Shown here one piece after another: positions 1 through 31,900 of a stretch of 64,000 nucleotides of DNA. The position numbers and the translations under genes are program-made. The DNA lies in NCBI RefSeq assembly GCF_037975245.1, contig NC_092582.1:22282577-22346576 (forward strand), given 5' to 3'. The notes below the pieces were generated by a model, which saw only the letters and a list, made by a program, of their open reading frames with translations, made no database searches and was not told the origin of the DNA. This DNA comes from Apostichopus japonicus (Eukaryota; Echinodermata; Holothuroidea; Aspidochirotida; Stichopodidae). Position 1 is the first letter of the stretch. Each line of letters begins with the position of its first letter.

Positions 1-3000
1 AGACATCATTTGTAGAACATTACCATAGATCATACATTTCATGATAGAGCTATATCATAGGTAATACATCACTGGATAGAGCAGTTCCACATGTAATACA
101 TCATGTGTAGAGCAGTGTTATAGTTAATTCATGACATGGTAGAGCTGTATCATAGGTAAGACATCACCGGATAAGGCTGTATCATTGGTAGTACATCACC
201 GGATAGAGCAGTTCCATATGTAAAACATCATGTGTAGAACATTACCATAGATCATACATTTCATGATAGAGCTATATCATAGGTAAGACATCACTGGATA
301 GAGCTGTATCATAAGTAAGAAATCACTGGATAGAGTTGTTCCCAATATTTAAAACATGTAGAGCAGTGCCATAGGTAATTCATCAGAAGGTAGAGCTGTA
401 TCATTGGTAATACATCACTGGATAGAGCTGTATCATAGGTAAGAAATCACTGGATAGAGTTGTTCCCAATATTTAAAACATGTAGAGCAGTGCCATAGGT
501 AATTCATCAGAAGGTAGAGCTGTATCATTGGTAATACATCACTGGATAGAGCCGTTCTATATGTAATACATCATGTGAAGAACAGTGATAGAGTTAATAC
601 ATCTCATGATAGAGCTGTATCATAGGTAATTCATCAGAAGGTAGAGCTGCATCATTGGTAATACATCACTGGATAGATTTGTTCCATAGGTAACACATCA
701 CATGATCGGTTTGTTCCAAAGGTAAGACATCACATGATAGATTTGTTCCATAGGTAAGACATCACATGTATGATAGATTTGTTCCATAGGTAACACATCA
801 CATGATAGATTTGTTCCAAAGGTAACACATCACATGATAGATTTTTTCCATAGGTAAGACATCACTTGATATATTTGATCCATGGGTAACACATCACATG
901 ATAGAATTGTTCCATAGGTAAGACATCACATGATATATTTGTTCCATAGGTAACACATCACATGATAGATTTGTTCCATTGGTAACACATCACATGTTAG
1001 ATTTGTTCCATAGGTAAGACATCACTTGATAGATTTGTTCCATAGGTAACACATCACATGATAGATTTGTTCCATTGGTAAGACATCACATGATAGATTT
1101 GTTCCATAGGTAACACATCACATGATAGATTTGTTCCAAAGGTAACACATCACATGATAGATTTGTTCCATAGGTAACACATCACATGATAGATTTTTTC
1201 CATAGGTAAGACATCACTTGATAGATTTGTTCCATAGGTAACACATCACATGATAGATTTGTTCCATAGGTAAGACATCACATGATAGATTTGTTCCATA
1301 GGTAAGACATCACATGATAGATTTGTTCCATAGGTAACACATCACATGATAGATTTGTTCCAAAGGTAACACATCACATGATAGATTTGTTCCATAGGTA
1401 ACACATCACATGATAGATTTTTTCCATAGGTAAGACATCACATGATAGATTTGTTCCATAGGTAACACATCACATGATAGATTTGTTCCATAGGTAACAC
1501 ATCACATGATAGATTTTTTCCATAGGTAAGACATCACATGATAGATTTGTTCCATAGGTAACACATCACATGATAGATTTGTTCCATAGGTAAGACATCA
1601 CATGATAGATTTGTTCCATAGGTAAGACATCACATGATAGATTTGTTCCATAGGTAACACATCACATGATAGATTTGTTCCAAAGGTAACACATCACATG
1701 ATAGATTTGTTCCATAGGTAACACATCACATGATAGATTTTTTCCATAGGTAAGACATCACATGATAGATTTGTTCCATAGGTAACACATCACATGATAG
1801 ATTTGTTCCATAGGTAACACATCACATGATAGATTTTTTCCATAGGTAAGACATCACATGATAGATTTGTTCCACAGGTAATACATCACATGATATATTT
1901 GATCCATGGGTAAAGACATCACATGATAGATTTGTTCCATAGGTAAGACATCACATGATAGATTTGTTCCATAGGTAACACATCACATGATAGATTTGTT
2001 CCATAGGTAAGACATCACATGATAGATTTGTTCCATAGGTAACACATCACATGATAGATTTGTTCCACAGGTAATACATCACATGATATATTTGATCCAT
2101 GGGTAAAGACATCACATGATAGATTTGTTCCATAGGTAAGACATCACATGATAGATTTGTTCCATAGGTAACACATCACATGATAGATTTGTTCCATAGG
2201 TAACACATCACATGATAGATTTTTTCCATAGGTAAGACATCACATGATAGATTTGTTCCACAGGTAATACATCACATGATATATTTGATCCATGGGTAAA
2301 GACATCACATGATAGATTTGTTCCATAGGTAAGACATCACATGATAGATTTGTTCCAAAGGTATCACATCACATGATAGATTTGTTCCATAGGTATCACA
2401 TCACATGATAGATTTGTTCCATAGGTAAGACATCACATGATAGATTTGTTCCATAGGTAAGACATCACTTGATAGATTTGTTCCATAGGTAACACATCAC
2501 ATGATAGATTTTTTCCATAGGTAAGACATCACTTGATAGATTTTTTCCACAGGTAACACATCACATGATAGAATTGTTCCATAGGTAACACATCACATGA
2601 TAGATTTGTTCCATAGGTAACACATCACATGATAGATTTGTTCCATAGGTAACACATCACATGATAGATATGTTCCATTGGTAACACATCACATGATAGA
2701 ATTGTTCCATAGGTAAGACATCACATGATAGATTTGTTCCATAGGTAACACATCACATGATAGATTTGTTCCATTGGTAACACATCACATGATAGAATTG
2801 TTCCATAGGTAAGACATCACATGATAGATTTGTTCCAAAGGTAACACATCACATGATAGATTTGTTCCATTGGTAACACATCACATGATAGAATTGTTCC
2901 ATAGGTAAGACATCACATGATAGATTTGTTCCATAGGTAACACATCACATGATAGATTTGTTCCATAGGTAACACATCACATGATAGATTTGTTCCATAG

Positions 3001-3440
3001 GTAACACATCACATGATAGATTTGTTCCATTGGTAACACATCACATGATAGAATTGTTCCATAGGTAAGACATCACATGATAGATTTGTTCCATAGGTAA
3101 CACATCACATGATAGATTTGTTCCATAGGTAACACATCACATGATAGATTTGTTCTATAGGTAACACATCACATGATAGATTTGTTCTATAGGTAACACA
3201 TCACATGATAGATTTGTTCCATTGGTAACACATCACATGATAGAATTGTTCCATAGGTAAGACATCACATGATAGATTTGTTCCATAGGTAACACATCAC
3301 ATGATAGATTTGTTCCATAGGTAAGACATCACATGATAGATTTGTTCCATAGGTAAGACATCACTTGATAGATTTGTTCCATAGGTAACACATCACATGA
3401 TAGATTTTTTCCATAGGTAACACATCACATGATAGAGCAG
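1..3440. repeat. 32-bp tandem satellite with higher-order structure
   Basis: About 105 head-to-tail copies of a 32-bp unit. The unit contains GATAGATTTGTTCC followed by a degenerate CATAGGTAACACATCA block. The spacing was checked directly: the GAT of GATAGATTT falls at 1028 and again at 1060. The first ~660 bp are a diverged subfamily reading GATAGAGCTGTATCAT, and the remainder is much more uniform. The unit carries TGA/TAG stops, so it is not coding. The array starts at or before the left edge and ends in unique DNA near 3440. Confidence 0.97.
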
Positions 3441-4514
3441 GGCCATATACATTAATCACTGTCTTTGGTGATTCAGAGTGATGTTAATTAATTACATCTG
3501 AAGGAGGTATTACTAGAGAAACACACCCCTGATGTATGAGGTGTAAAGTTGTAGTTGTTACATGTTTCAACTCCATTATTACAGATGCACAGAGGATTTG
3601 TTCCTACCATCCCACTGCCAGTCCAATGGGCAGTTCATCCCAATGGCAGTTCAAAATGCTTACATTTTCAGACTTAAGACGATATTTAAGAAATACTGCA
3701 TCTGTCCATTAGGTTCAGAAAAGAATCTGACATTAAAAGATGAGAGCGCAACATTGTTCTGCTAATGATCAAATTAAAAGAGAGATTTCTGTCCAAAATC
3801 TCTCAGTTCATGGCAAGATTTCACAGCTTGATGCAAATCGACTCTATAGATGACCATGTGTTGCCAACAGACACTGTTGTGCAATTAGTAAAAATAAAAC
3901 AGAATTGCTTGTGGCTATTGGTACTCAAACTATGTTCACTGCGGTGGCACTTTGTAGTTTAAGGGTATGTGTTAGTACACTGTTACAGTTACTGGGTATG
4001 TGTTAGTACACTGTAACAGTTACTGGTTATGCTACATAACCTCAGCAGCAGTAGCAACCGATACTACTCACTGCAATAATGATCTTTAAGTCGTCTTCTT
4101 CCTCCTGACCATGTGATGTGAACTCAAGTGAGTAGCAGAATGCATATTAAACAGCAATGGCAAATAGAAATGTGTGCCGTGAAAACATTACCGAGCTCAT
4201 TGCAATCAGAATCTCCCGAGAATCTGTCACAATTGTACATTCTTTGTCTACAGCATATCAAGAAAGTGTCTCGAGGTTGGAAACAAATTTCATGTATCAT
4301 CAGATATACCTGCGGTGAAGCCTTTGATGATTTTATCCAGAATTTAACCATATTACTGAATGCTATTCCCATAGTCCCTAACAGGAGTTAGTTAGACATT
4401 ACCAACACTTTTCAAAGATGGAAAAATGTTTTAACTCCCTCTTGAGGTTTTATCCAGTTCTACAAACACCGACTGATCGACTAAGAGTGAGAAGAGAACT
4501 GACCGGCTGTCTTC
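3441..4514. other. 3' flank / 3' UTR of NDOR1
   Basis: Unique sequence between the satellite and the NDOR1 stop codon. Short open frames here (for example 4128-4391) resemble nothing I know and look like chance. The proximal part is probably NDOR1 3' UTR on the minus strand, but I saw no clear AATAAA hexamer (TTTATT on the plus strand) close to the stop. Confidence 0.5.
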
Positions 4515-22637
<18,123 letters not shown>

Positions 22638-24612
22638 ATGGCCACTACAGTTGTTGTATTTGGGGCGACTGGTCTCCAAGGGGGTTCAGTGGTAAAAAGT
22701 CTCTTGGCAGCCCCAGAGAAGTACAAAGTCAAAGCGGTTACTAGAAACGCTAATTCCCCGGCAGCGACAAAGTTGTCTTCGCAGGGGGCAGAGGTCATTC
22801 AGGCAGATTTAAATAATAGAGAGAGTCTCGCCGAAATCATGTCCGGTGCTCATGCCTGCTTCCTCATGACCAAAACGGATTTCACAGCGGCTGACGCAGA
22901 GGAAATGGAGTTCAGCCAAGGGCATGCTGTCGTGGATGTTTGCCTGTTTGCCAAAGTCAAGCATTTGATTTTCAGCGGACAACCACACGTGAGGAGGGTT
23001 CTCGGTGCGGGAGCGAGGCATATGGATGCTAAGGCAAGGATAGAGGACTACATTAACGAGAAGGAAGTCCCAAGGACGACGGTCATTCTGCCGTTTGCCT
23101 ATGAACACTTCTTTGGGGTTCATAAACCAAAAAAGAGAGAGATGCAAACATATGATATTGGTAAGTTCAAGAATATGAAAGTTTGTTTCCCAACTTGTTA
23201 AAAAATGAGACTAAACCAACTCACATTTCCAAATTATATGCAATTTCATCATTTATTATCCTACTGGTAAAGTTGAGTTGTTAAATTTATCCTCCAAAAA
23301 AAAAAAAAAAATCATGTGGAATATTAAAACTTTTCAATTAACAAAAACCAGTTAAGAACACATTAAGCAACAGATAAGGACAGACAGTTAAATTGGACAA
23401 ATGATTAATTTATTCAGTTATCCTCTGAAGAAGATCCTGATTAGATCAAAATGTCAGCCTTGCTCTTACCTTTTTACATGAACTTTTACATTTTAACTTT
23501 TTTTTTACATTAACTTTTTACTCAAACATATTTACCTACACATGATTTTTGCAGTCGATAAGCAGTTTGCTAACAGTTATTGCTCTCTGTTTAGTTCAGT
23601 GTTGGTAATAATCAATAATAACACAATGGTGGCAGATTTTACAATCCTACGTAGTCCTAATTTTAAGTCCGAAGCTTCCAATGAATGCATTATTACTGTC
23701 TGATAAATATTTGATTTCAACCAACAGCTATTCCCGTCGGTGGGACCTCCATTGACATGTTCAGTATCAGCGAGCTGGGAGATGCAGTGAAATACATCTT
23801 AGAGCATCCAAATGAAACCATCAACAAAACCTACTGTCTCTCTGCGGATAAAAAGACGATCCCCGAGATAGTTGGGATCCTCAACAACCATCTGAAGCCA
23901 TACAAGTTCCAACATTCAGAGGTAAGACAAACCTTGTTTTCACATGTTTCTTTCTGTAGTTGTTTGTAAAGTAAATCATTGAAAAATCATTGAAAATAGA
24001 ACAAATTTACAAATATATTTCTCTGAATAAATTGTTCCAAACACAGTCTAGGTTGAAATCACTTTCAATAAAATTACCACTCCCCCTCAAAAAAAAGATT
24101 GTAAACAAAGTAATTGCAAATTGTAGAGACAAATTTTCCCAAAATATTCTTTAATATCCCAAGTATCTATCACCTCAAAATTATTCTTCAGTACAACAGA
24201 CTCTTTTTCCTCATTTCAGAAGATCTAAAGATTTCCTTTACTTTTGAATTTGGGACAGTTTTATATATTTTTATGAGTGACTGATAATAAAGCTTCCTGG
24301 TTGTATACAGTAACATGTAATATTTTGTGCTGTAATACAATTGTTTCCGTACTGTTTTACTTTTGCAGACATTGTATAGACTGGCTTTCATTCTTTTGAT
24401 TTTTTCTCGATATTAAACAGATTGACGTCAGCCAATTCCAGCGTCTTCCCTTCCCAGGAGCTACAGACATAGCCCACATGTTCGAGTTCCTCAATCTAGC
24501 CACTCACAGGTACAACATGGTATCCACCAAGAAACTTATTCCTAATGTCTTGACCTTTGACACTTGGGTTCAACAAAACAAAGAAGAAATAATAGCACAT
24601 CTAGATAAATAA
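22638..24612 (+). CDS. NmrA-like family protein (NMRAL1-type), 3 exons
   Basis: Exons 22638-23160, 23728-23921 and 24421-24612, with phases 1 and 0 matching, give a 302-aa protein (human NMRAL1 is 299). An atypical short-chain-dehydrogenase fold that binds NADP(H) and is thought to act as a redox sensor rather than an enzyme (family knowledge). The glycine-rich loop GATGLQGG is at residues 9-16, followed by AVTRNA for the cofactor phosphate region. K132 in the HMDAKARIEDY block aligns with the family lysine. The C-terminal half has the usual IPVGGTSIDMFSISELGDAV and LPFPGATDIAHMFEF blocks. The ATG is 15 bp after a CAG acceptor (22621-22623), so an upstream noncoding exon is likely. AATAAA near 24855 may be a polyadenylation signal. 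I leave the symbol empty because NMRAL paralogues are common in invertebrates. Confidence 0.93.
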
Positions 24613-27600
24613 GACAACTCTTGTTTGGATTTCTACGGACATACTTGCTCAATTCGAAGAGGGTCAGGAAATTTTAGATTTTTTGACACACCAACTTTCT
24701 GCTGTTGCAGGTCCCTCTCCCCAATAGGACAGATTCATTTTGCATATTACAAATCTAACTACCAATTGTGTGTGAGTTTGCAGATGAGCTACAGTATGTG
24801 TTCTCCAATGCTCTTGTGGCTAGTGACAAACAAAGATTGGGAGGGGGGGGGAGAAATAAAGATTGGGAGGAAGTCGGGGGGGGGCCTGTTCCATGATAGC
24901 ATATTATTTTGAGAGCTGGTTTGCTATCCTACATAAATCATGTTGTGTATACATTTTTACAAGGGCAGTGTTATCATGGCAAAAGTTTGCATGTTATTAA
25001 TCTAAAAATGGTGTCAGTGCAACATAACTTTTATAATCAATGGAATTATTTGTTTCTCTCTATTCTCTAAATTAATACCAATTTTTGTAACAAAATATGT
25101 ATGCTTACAATTTCTTGATAAATTGTGTTTTCATTTGAATTTTATTCTGATGGTTTGGTAAACTTATCAGGAATTGGGGACTAATCCCACACAACTGTTA
25201 ACCTTCCATTTGTTTAACATATGATTATGCTTTATACTTTTAAATTCCTAATTTGACCAGTTTTGACATGATATTTCTTCATTAATCCAAAATTTAAAGT
25301 TGCCCATAAGGTATACTGTAAGTGGTACATTATTACATGCTTCTATGTATTTATGTATGTAACTAACAATGAACTTCATACTTTTCATAGTTTTGCTTAG
25401 TAACTGCTTGCAGTGAGATTTTTTCTTTTTAACCATTTGCTGTGATTTTCCAACCAAGGACTTGTCATGTACAAGAACTCATATAGTAGCATATTGGTAA
25501 ATTTCATATTATGACTAAACATATGTAAGAATCTATGCATTAATTAGTGAATTTATAAAAGGTTTTGAAGTTGGCCAAAACACTACTGTATGTGCAGAGT
25601 TCAAACATTGTCTCACAGTAGCACTAAAATTAATGCAGCCTGAAGTATTACTAAGTGTCATTTTACTGACTGTAGCACCTCCTTGAATTTTCCAGTGCTG
25701 TGGGGCATTGAAGTTGAATTTTACAGTCTTGTTTGAGGCCAAGACCCCTCACACGATTTTCCAACAATTAACCCCTAGTCATTGATAACTTGTCAGACCC
25801 ACGCACCAAAGTGTGCATAATTCAATCAATCACTCCTGGGGCACTACAGTGCACCATACCTACAGTATGTGTCCCCTGGGGGACTTCTGATAGAGTGTGC
25901 AGACAAACGAAGGACTGCTGAAAAAAAACCTAAAAAATTATTATTGTTTTAAGAAAGTATTTATTATACTTTACACCACTAAACCCAGTGACAGATAGCC
26001 AGTTGACCTTACAACTATCATAATGTTATCGCAAACTGATATTCCTAGACACTTTGCTCCTTTTATATTTATTGTGTAATCACAGCAATGTTGAATTATT
26101 TATTTCGATAATTTATTTTTCAGACCAAAAGCAACAAGTATACTGACATAGCAGGTTACCAAACTTGCATATGAGGTTATATAATGAGATAGTGAGAGAT
26201 ATTTATCTTAGAATAGCGCTATTATACCAGTGCACCAGTATCGGAAACTGAAATTGTTTTATTCTAGTTGTACGTTTGTGTAGCTTGCCTTACATATTGT
26301 ACAGTACAGTGACTAATAACCATGCTCAACGATATCATACAATCACTGTGGAGTTACAACATAAGATCTGGTATTTAATGTTTGCACCTTGTCATTTTAA
26401 TCTTGTAACTTCACCCCGGGAATTGTTAAAATCAGTATCCAACTTTGGCTGATGATAAAATGTACTTCCCTCCCTCACCCACATTTTACAAGTCTGTAGG
26501 ATGCGTAACTAATATTTAAGATAAAGACACGTATTCAACAAACAACATCAAATGATATCGATAATGTTGCAAAAAAGTTGGCAATAACTAATTTTAACTT
26601 TTGCACATAGTACAGTACAGTATTTCACTAGCACAATGCAGTGACATTGAAAATACATATTTTCATATCCATTGATTTTGCACAAAACTTTGAATAAAAT
26701 GGAAAAAAAAGAAGTTCACTTTTTTGCCTCATGTTCTTGTTTTGTTCCTTATGATTTTTCTTTGTAGAATACAATACAAATTATCCACTAATTACAAGTA
26801 AAATTCCAACTCCTGCACACACACAAAATTAAAGATCTGTATATTTTAGTTTTTGAATATGAGGGTTACAGTATATGGTGATAATAGCAATGTATATATT
26901 ACTGGGTATGAAAATGATCTTGTGGGTCATGTGCAGTAAAAGTTTTGCACACATTCTGCAGGCCACCATTCAAGAATGTACTTGTTGCTATGACGAAAAT
27001 GGTAATATTACATACATGGGAAATAACAGATCAGAAAATTTTAAACGTACAATGTGTTGTGCACCTAGTACGATACTTTCAAACATCTATCACAAGAAGG
27101 CACCAAAGTTATCTGTGAACATAAGTTATGCTTTTTCTTGAGCTATATACATGAGGTTCCATATGCCACAGGAAAGAAAAATCTAAATTGTGATATTTTA
27201 ATCAGTTGTTTTTACAGTAGGTATACATGATAGAATGTGACACACTGGACATTGAACAGGTGTGCAGTGTAGTGTCCATGAAAGACCATCATAACATTTT
27301 TTCTCCCTTTCAAATCTGTCCAGTTGCTGTGTGGTCTTGCTATTGATGTAAGCTGTAACCATACATGTAACTTCCTTCCTCTGCTTGATTATCCTGTGGT
27401 CCGATCTTCTAAATTGTTTTCATCATACAAAAAGTCAAAATGAAGGCAACAACAAATGTCATGTTGAATAAAAGAAACAAGTGTACTGCTATGAATCCGT
27501 CAGGCAGATAAATTCCAGTTTGCAATGATATTAATATTCGCAATATTAGTAATCAATGTTATAAAATATTTCAACGAATCGGAAAGTACCTCTGCTGGGT

Positions 27601-27753
27601 GGGTGATAGAATAATGGTTGACAGCTCGAAGAACTTTGTAAAGTCAATAGAAAATCTTATAGATGTTCATACTTGAGACAGTATTATGAGAAATGATATT
27701 GCAAGAGAAGTTCTGAACCCCTTCAACTAGTTTCAGCAAATTTTCATCCTGTC
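24613..27753. other. Convergent intergenic region / 3' UTRs
   Basis: Lies between the NMRAL-like stop (plus) and the TMEM203 stop (minus). It is AT-rich with G runs near 24842 and 24877, AATAAA on the plus strand near 24855 and 26693, and TTTATT (minus-strand AATAAA) near 26072 and 26098. Small open frames do not resemble known proteins. It is probably two 3' UTRs plus spacer. Confidence 0.5.
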
Positions 27754-28167
27754 CTAATTTGATGAAACACATGCACGGATTCCAAGCACAATGGGGAGGA
27801 CAAAAAGTGGTGACATCACTTGTGAGTAATGCCCCTGTGGTGTACCTTCAGTTGCTAGTTTTTGGCACAACAAATATTCAAATAGAAAGGTGAGAGTTAA
27901 CAGCAATGCACTCCATAGTACTTTGACACCAGCCGTCTTGAAATCATGTTCCAGAAATAGCCGTATGAAAACGATTACAGAAAAATATGCAATCATACCA
28001 ACTCCTGTAAACAGAGGAATGAAAACGGTCCACCAGGATACATCCCAGACTTGTTCCACTTTTAGTGCCACTAAAATGGTAAACAATAAAATGCTGAGTG
28101 TATGAATCCACATCTCAAATACTGTCATCCCCAACCACTGGGTTGCTTCTTTTTTGGTGTACAACAT
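27754..28167 (-). CDS. TMEM203: Transmembrane protein 203 (single exon)
   Basis: 137-aa, intronless coding region (human 136). TMEM203 is a small multi-pass ER/endomembrane protein linked to calcium handling and STING signalling in vertebrates (family knowledge). Four hydrophobic segments are visible at about residues 16-36, 45-70, 82-103 and 117-133. Family landmarks are QWLG near the N-terminus, the SWW-VF-P block (44-51), a hydrophobic FEYLLCQKL (96-104), and the SPLF...IRAC end (119-133). The start is the first ATG, and the stop follows four residues after RAC. Its 5' side faces the gene starting at 28965. NDOR1 lies on the same strand about 8 kb away with one gene between. Confidence 0.95.
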   Translation of the reverse strand: MLYTKKEATQWLGMTVFEMWIHTLSILLFTILVALKVEQVWDVSWWTVFIPLFTGVGMIAYFSVIVFIRLFLEHDFKTAGVKVLWSALLLTLTFLFEYLLCQKLATEGTPQGHYSQVMSPLFVLPIVLGIRACVSSN

Positions 28168-28819
28168 TTTGAGTAATGTTGTAGCTTCCTGAGTAAACTG
28201 GTAAGTGGTATGTGCTACAAGTACTAGTATATTGCACCGTAAATGAACGATAAGCCCTGTGTTTTGAAATTAGGCTTGGGTCACTTGTTTGACATCATAG
28301 TTACTGTTCTAAACATATCACCACGGTAATTAAAACACATCACCAATGTTTTAAATATAATCACCACAAGCCTATCGATAAATCTGCTACATATATCGAA
28401 CGTAGGTTTGTTAGCACTGTTATTTTTAACCGTAACGATATGCCTTAATATGCTTAGGCAAGGCTACATACATACAGTTAAATAGTACATGCTAGACTAA
28501 GTAATGTATACGGAACTTAGCCTAGGCTAGCAATCATTCTTCTGTTTTAGTCTCCTTTGACGAGATAGATATTTTATCACCTTTGTAGATAGATCGGTTG
28601 CATGTGCAAAAGAAGAAGAAAATCGCTTTTACTGGAAATGCGATTCTTGCTGAGTTCAATGTGTCACTGCAATGAAGGAAAATAAAGAGGAAAATGTTTT
28701 GATATCGCGAAACTACTACATAATGCAAAAGTTTCGTTCCAGCTCGTGACCTTTGCCCTAGCCCTTTTGCGACCGTAAGTTGGTACCAAGACAGTCGTTT
28801 CATTCATGTAACCGTAGCT

Positions 28820-28860
28820 AAGACACAGCCCGCATGCGCAAAACAGTAATTGGTCGTCCG
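28820..28860. promoter_or_regulatory. Putative bidirectional TATA-less promoter
   Basis: Between TMEM203 (minus) and the 28965 gene (plus). GCATGCGCA at 28832-28840 matches the core of an NRF1 site, and ATTGG at 28848-28852 is an inverted CCAAT box, about 110-130 bp upstream of the plus-strand ATG. No TATA box is nearby. Serving TMEM203 as well would need a ~650-bp 5' UTR or a 5' UTR intron. Confidence 0.45.
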
Positions 28861-28964
28861 GCCGGTCAATTCAGTCTATACGCGACGGCTAGGCCTACAA
28901 AGTACATTTGTAAGTTCTACAACGTTTATGTCATTTTGGAATGTGATGCAACTAGATCGTCAAC

Positions 28965-31900
28965 ATGACCAAGCAAACAAGAAAGCGAAGTTCAAGCGGT
29001 AATTTTTGTCATAAGCCTCATAGCAATAGGCGATACGCAAATCAATTGTAAAGCCGTAGCCGCCCTAAGTTACTGTAACTAAGTATAACCTAGCCTAAGC
29101 CTACGTTAGGCTAAAATAGTCCTAGTCTAGTAGCATGGACACTGCGAAGTTCGGACACCTAAGCATTAAAACACTCCAAAACTATATGTTATGGTATAAA
29201 TCACCTGAAAATATACTTGATATGGTGGGGTCATTTTGGAGAGAATAACTGTAGATTCGTAGTTTTTCGTGAAATTGGCCCTTGCTGTAGCCTAGGTTGT
29301 CATGGTGATTGGTGAAATCGTGTATTTCTTAGGGGTGTCCGAACTTCGCAGTGTTCCGAACTTCGCAATACTGACAATACTACTACTAGTAGAACCAAGC
29401 CTAGTACTACTACTAGTAATAGTAGTTGTAAAAGTAAAACAAATAAAGGCCTTCACAAGTGACAAATGCAGTTCCTTGAATAGTTTTCCTCCTGCCACTG
29501 TCTTAAGAAAATGAAATTTAATTTAGCTGTAGTGTTAGTGTTAGGCATATGACAACAGATCAGGCCTTTTATTTTTAACCGGAAAAAATGCATTGCTTGC
29601 ATGTTATGGGTTTGAAATTCATAATGTGCAGATATTTTAAATCAAATAATAAAAATGCAAGAATGTCATTTTTTATGTCTCTCTTTAGAAATGCAAGATG
29701 GATCAGACATGGAGTCAAGAAAAAGGCAAAGGACTTGTGTGCGAGTTGCAAAGAAGAATGACAACAACAAACAAAAAGATAGCAAAGATGGGTAGGTCTA
29801 AATCTCTTTAATTATTCATATAGGCCTACTTGCTATTAATTAACAGTGTGAAGTACGTCAGGAAATATAGTATGGTTTGGTATTTTCATGTATTATTGGG
29901 ATAACAATGTACTTATATATGTCACAATCTATTATCAACGTAAGAGGCTGTGACAGAAGCTGTCACTCTGATGCTAACATCCTCAGTGTGCTAGCCTACT
30001 ACTATATCTAACCTCATCGGAATTGTTAGTTTTTCCTGAAGTTTACATGTCAGGGTGTTCGAAGTTTATCAGATCGCTGGATTTAATTGGTTGTTTATAT
30101 TCACATGAAGTGTTCAGCACTTTCATACTTAACTTTGACTTTGAACTCTGTTATTCACCTACCAGGGATGCTTCCAGCAGTGTAACAAAACAAGATGGAG
30201 AAAACAGCATATCAACAGAGGGTGCATCAACCATGACAGTTACTCCTGTCTTAGGTGAAACTTGCACTGTTCTACAATCAGAAAAGGAGAACTCATTAGC
30301 AGTTCAAATCACAAAAGAAGGTGGTAAGACTAGTGAAATTGGGGATGTAAAGAATGCAGACAGTGACAGTGGAAAGATTGAAGTAATGTCACAACTTGCA
30401 GATACAGGACAAACTAGTGGTGCTGGTCTTACTGGAGATACCTTACATCAAGGGATACCTGCTTGTGAGAAGAATTTGACAGTTGAAATGGACAGTGAAT
30501 CAGTTAAAGAGGATGAGGCAACATGTTTGATAACAGACAATTCTAAAATAGTGAGTGGGGGTTCCCCAAGGGGGACAGTTATAGATGAAAGTGTGCAAAA
30601 TGACAACAATGAAAGCAGGACAGATGAGTTACAAGTGATAAATATAGAAGATAAAGTTGAGTCAAGAGAAGTTCCTTCAATTGAAATGGAATCGTTACCA
30701 ATTTCCGGACAGATTTCCGCAGTCGATAACTGTCAGAATGAATCAACTGCAGTTGCCCAGTCAGTGGACGATTCATCAGAACAGAATATGATTAACAAAA
30801 CTGAAGCATTTGAAGATAAGGGGCTCACAGAATTGCCAAAAGGACAAGTAGTTGAGAAGGTGATATCCGATGATGTAAACAACACTAAAGATAACCTTGA
30901 AGTAGTGACAGAGAGAAATAAGGAGGGAACTTCAACATGTACTTCCACTCTTGAGGCTAGCACTGACTCTGTGAAGACTGCAGAAAATAGTTCTGTTGAT
31001 GGTATGTTGCTATAGTAATGAGGTACATAAGTCTAATAATTGTTTCAAGTATATTTCAGTTTTTTTTTAATACTCTATCACCTACTAAGCCAGACTATCA
31101 CATGACAAGGTTATGATTGCAACAGTTACAAGGGAGTTGGATAATGTTCATCATAGTGTTTATGGCAGTATAAAGGACTTAATGAAAGCTACCCTCGGCT
31201 TTCTGACTACTTCAGATAAAAAGGAAGGGTATCTTATTGTCACTCTATAAATCAGTTTGCCATGGATGCATGAAACTTCCATTGAGTCATAACAATAATA
31301 AATTTAGCATATCATTTCATCGATAGTCAGACTGTTTAAAAATGGGTCTGGACTTAACTGGATAAGTCCCTTTCTTCAAGATGAAACATTGACTGACTTG
31401 TGTCCAACAACTGATCTGACTTACTAGATTCGTCATTGTCTTTGATATAATGTTGCCTTTCATATTTTACTTCAAATTAATTTTGTTTATCCTTTTAGAT
31501 ATTTTGTCAAGTAAGCCAGGGTCGATGGAATCATCTGCCAAAGATGGAGACAACTTTGAAGCCTGCGTAGATTTGATGGATTTCACAAGCTCGCAGCTAC
31601 TCAAGATTGAGGCTGAGGAGTGTGACAAAATCAGCAAACCTGTTGGCATTGACACTCAGTCATCATCACATCAGATGACTGATCCACCAACACCTGATAC
31701 CAGTCAGATGGAGGAGAGGCAGGGTGATGGAAGGGCAAGAGAAGTCATGAGAAAGATGATGAAGGATCTTAATGAAATCAAGTGAGGAATAATGTCATTT
31801 TGTGTTTTAATCTTTTAATTTGACTGGTGTGTATAATCTTGATTATCTCTCTTAAGTGAAGCCCATTCAGTCTATATTTTATGGTTTTAAAGGAAGCAAT

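Noticed and set aside
1-3440. Regular repeats resembling a CRISPR array
   Set aside because: Units are contiguous 32-mers without unique spacers, and the surrounding genes are intron-containing animal genes.
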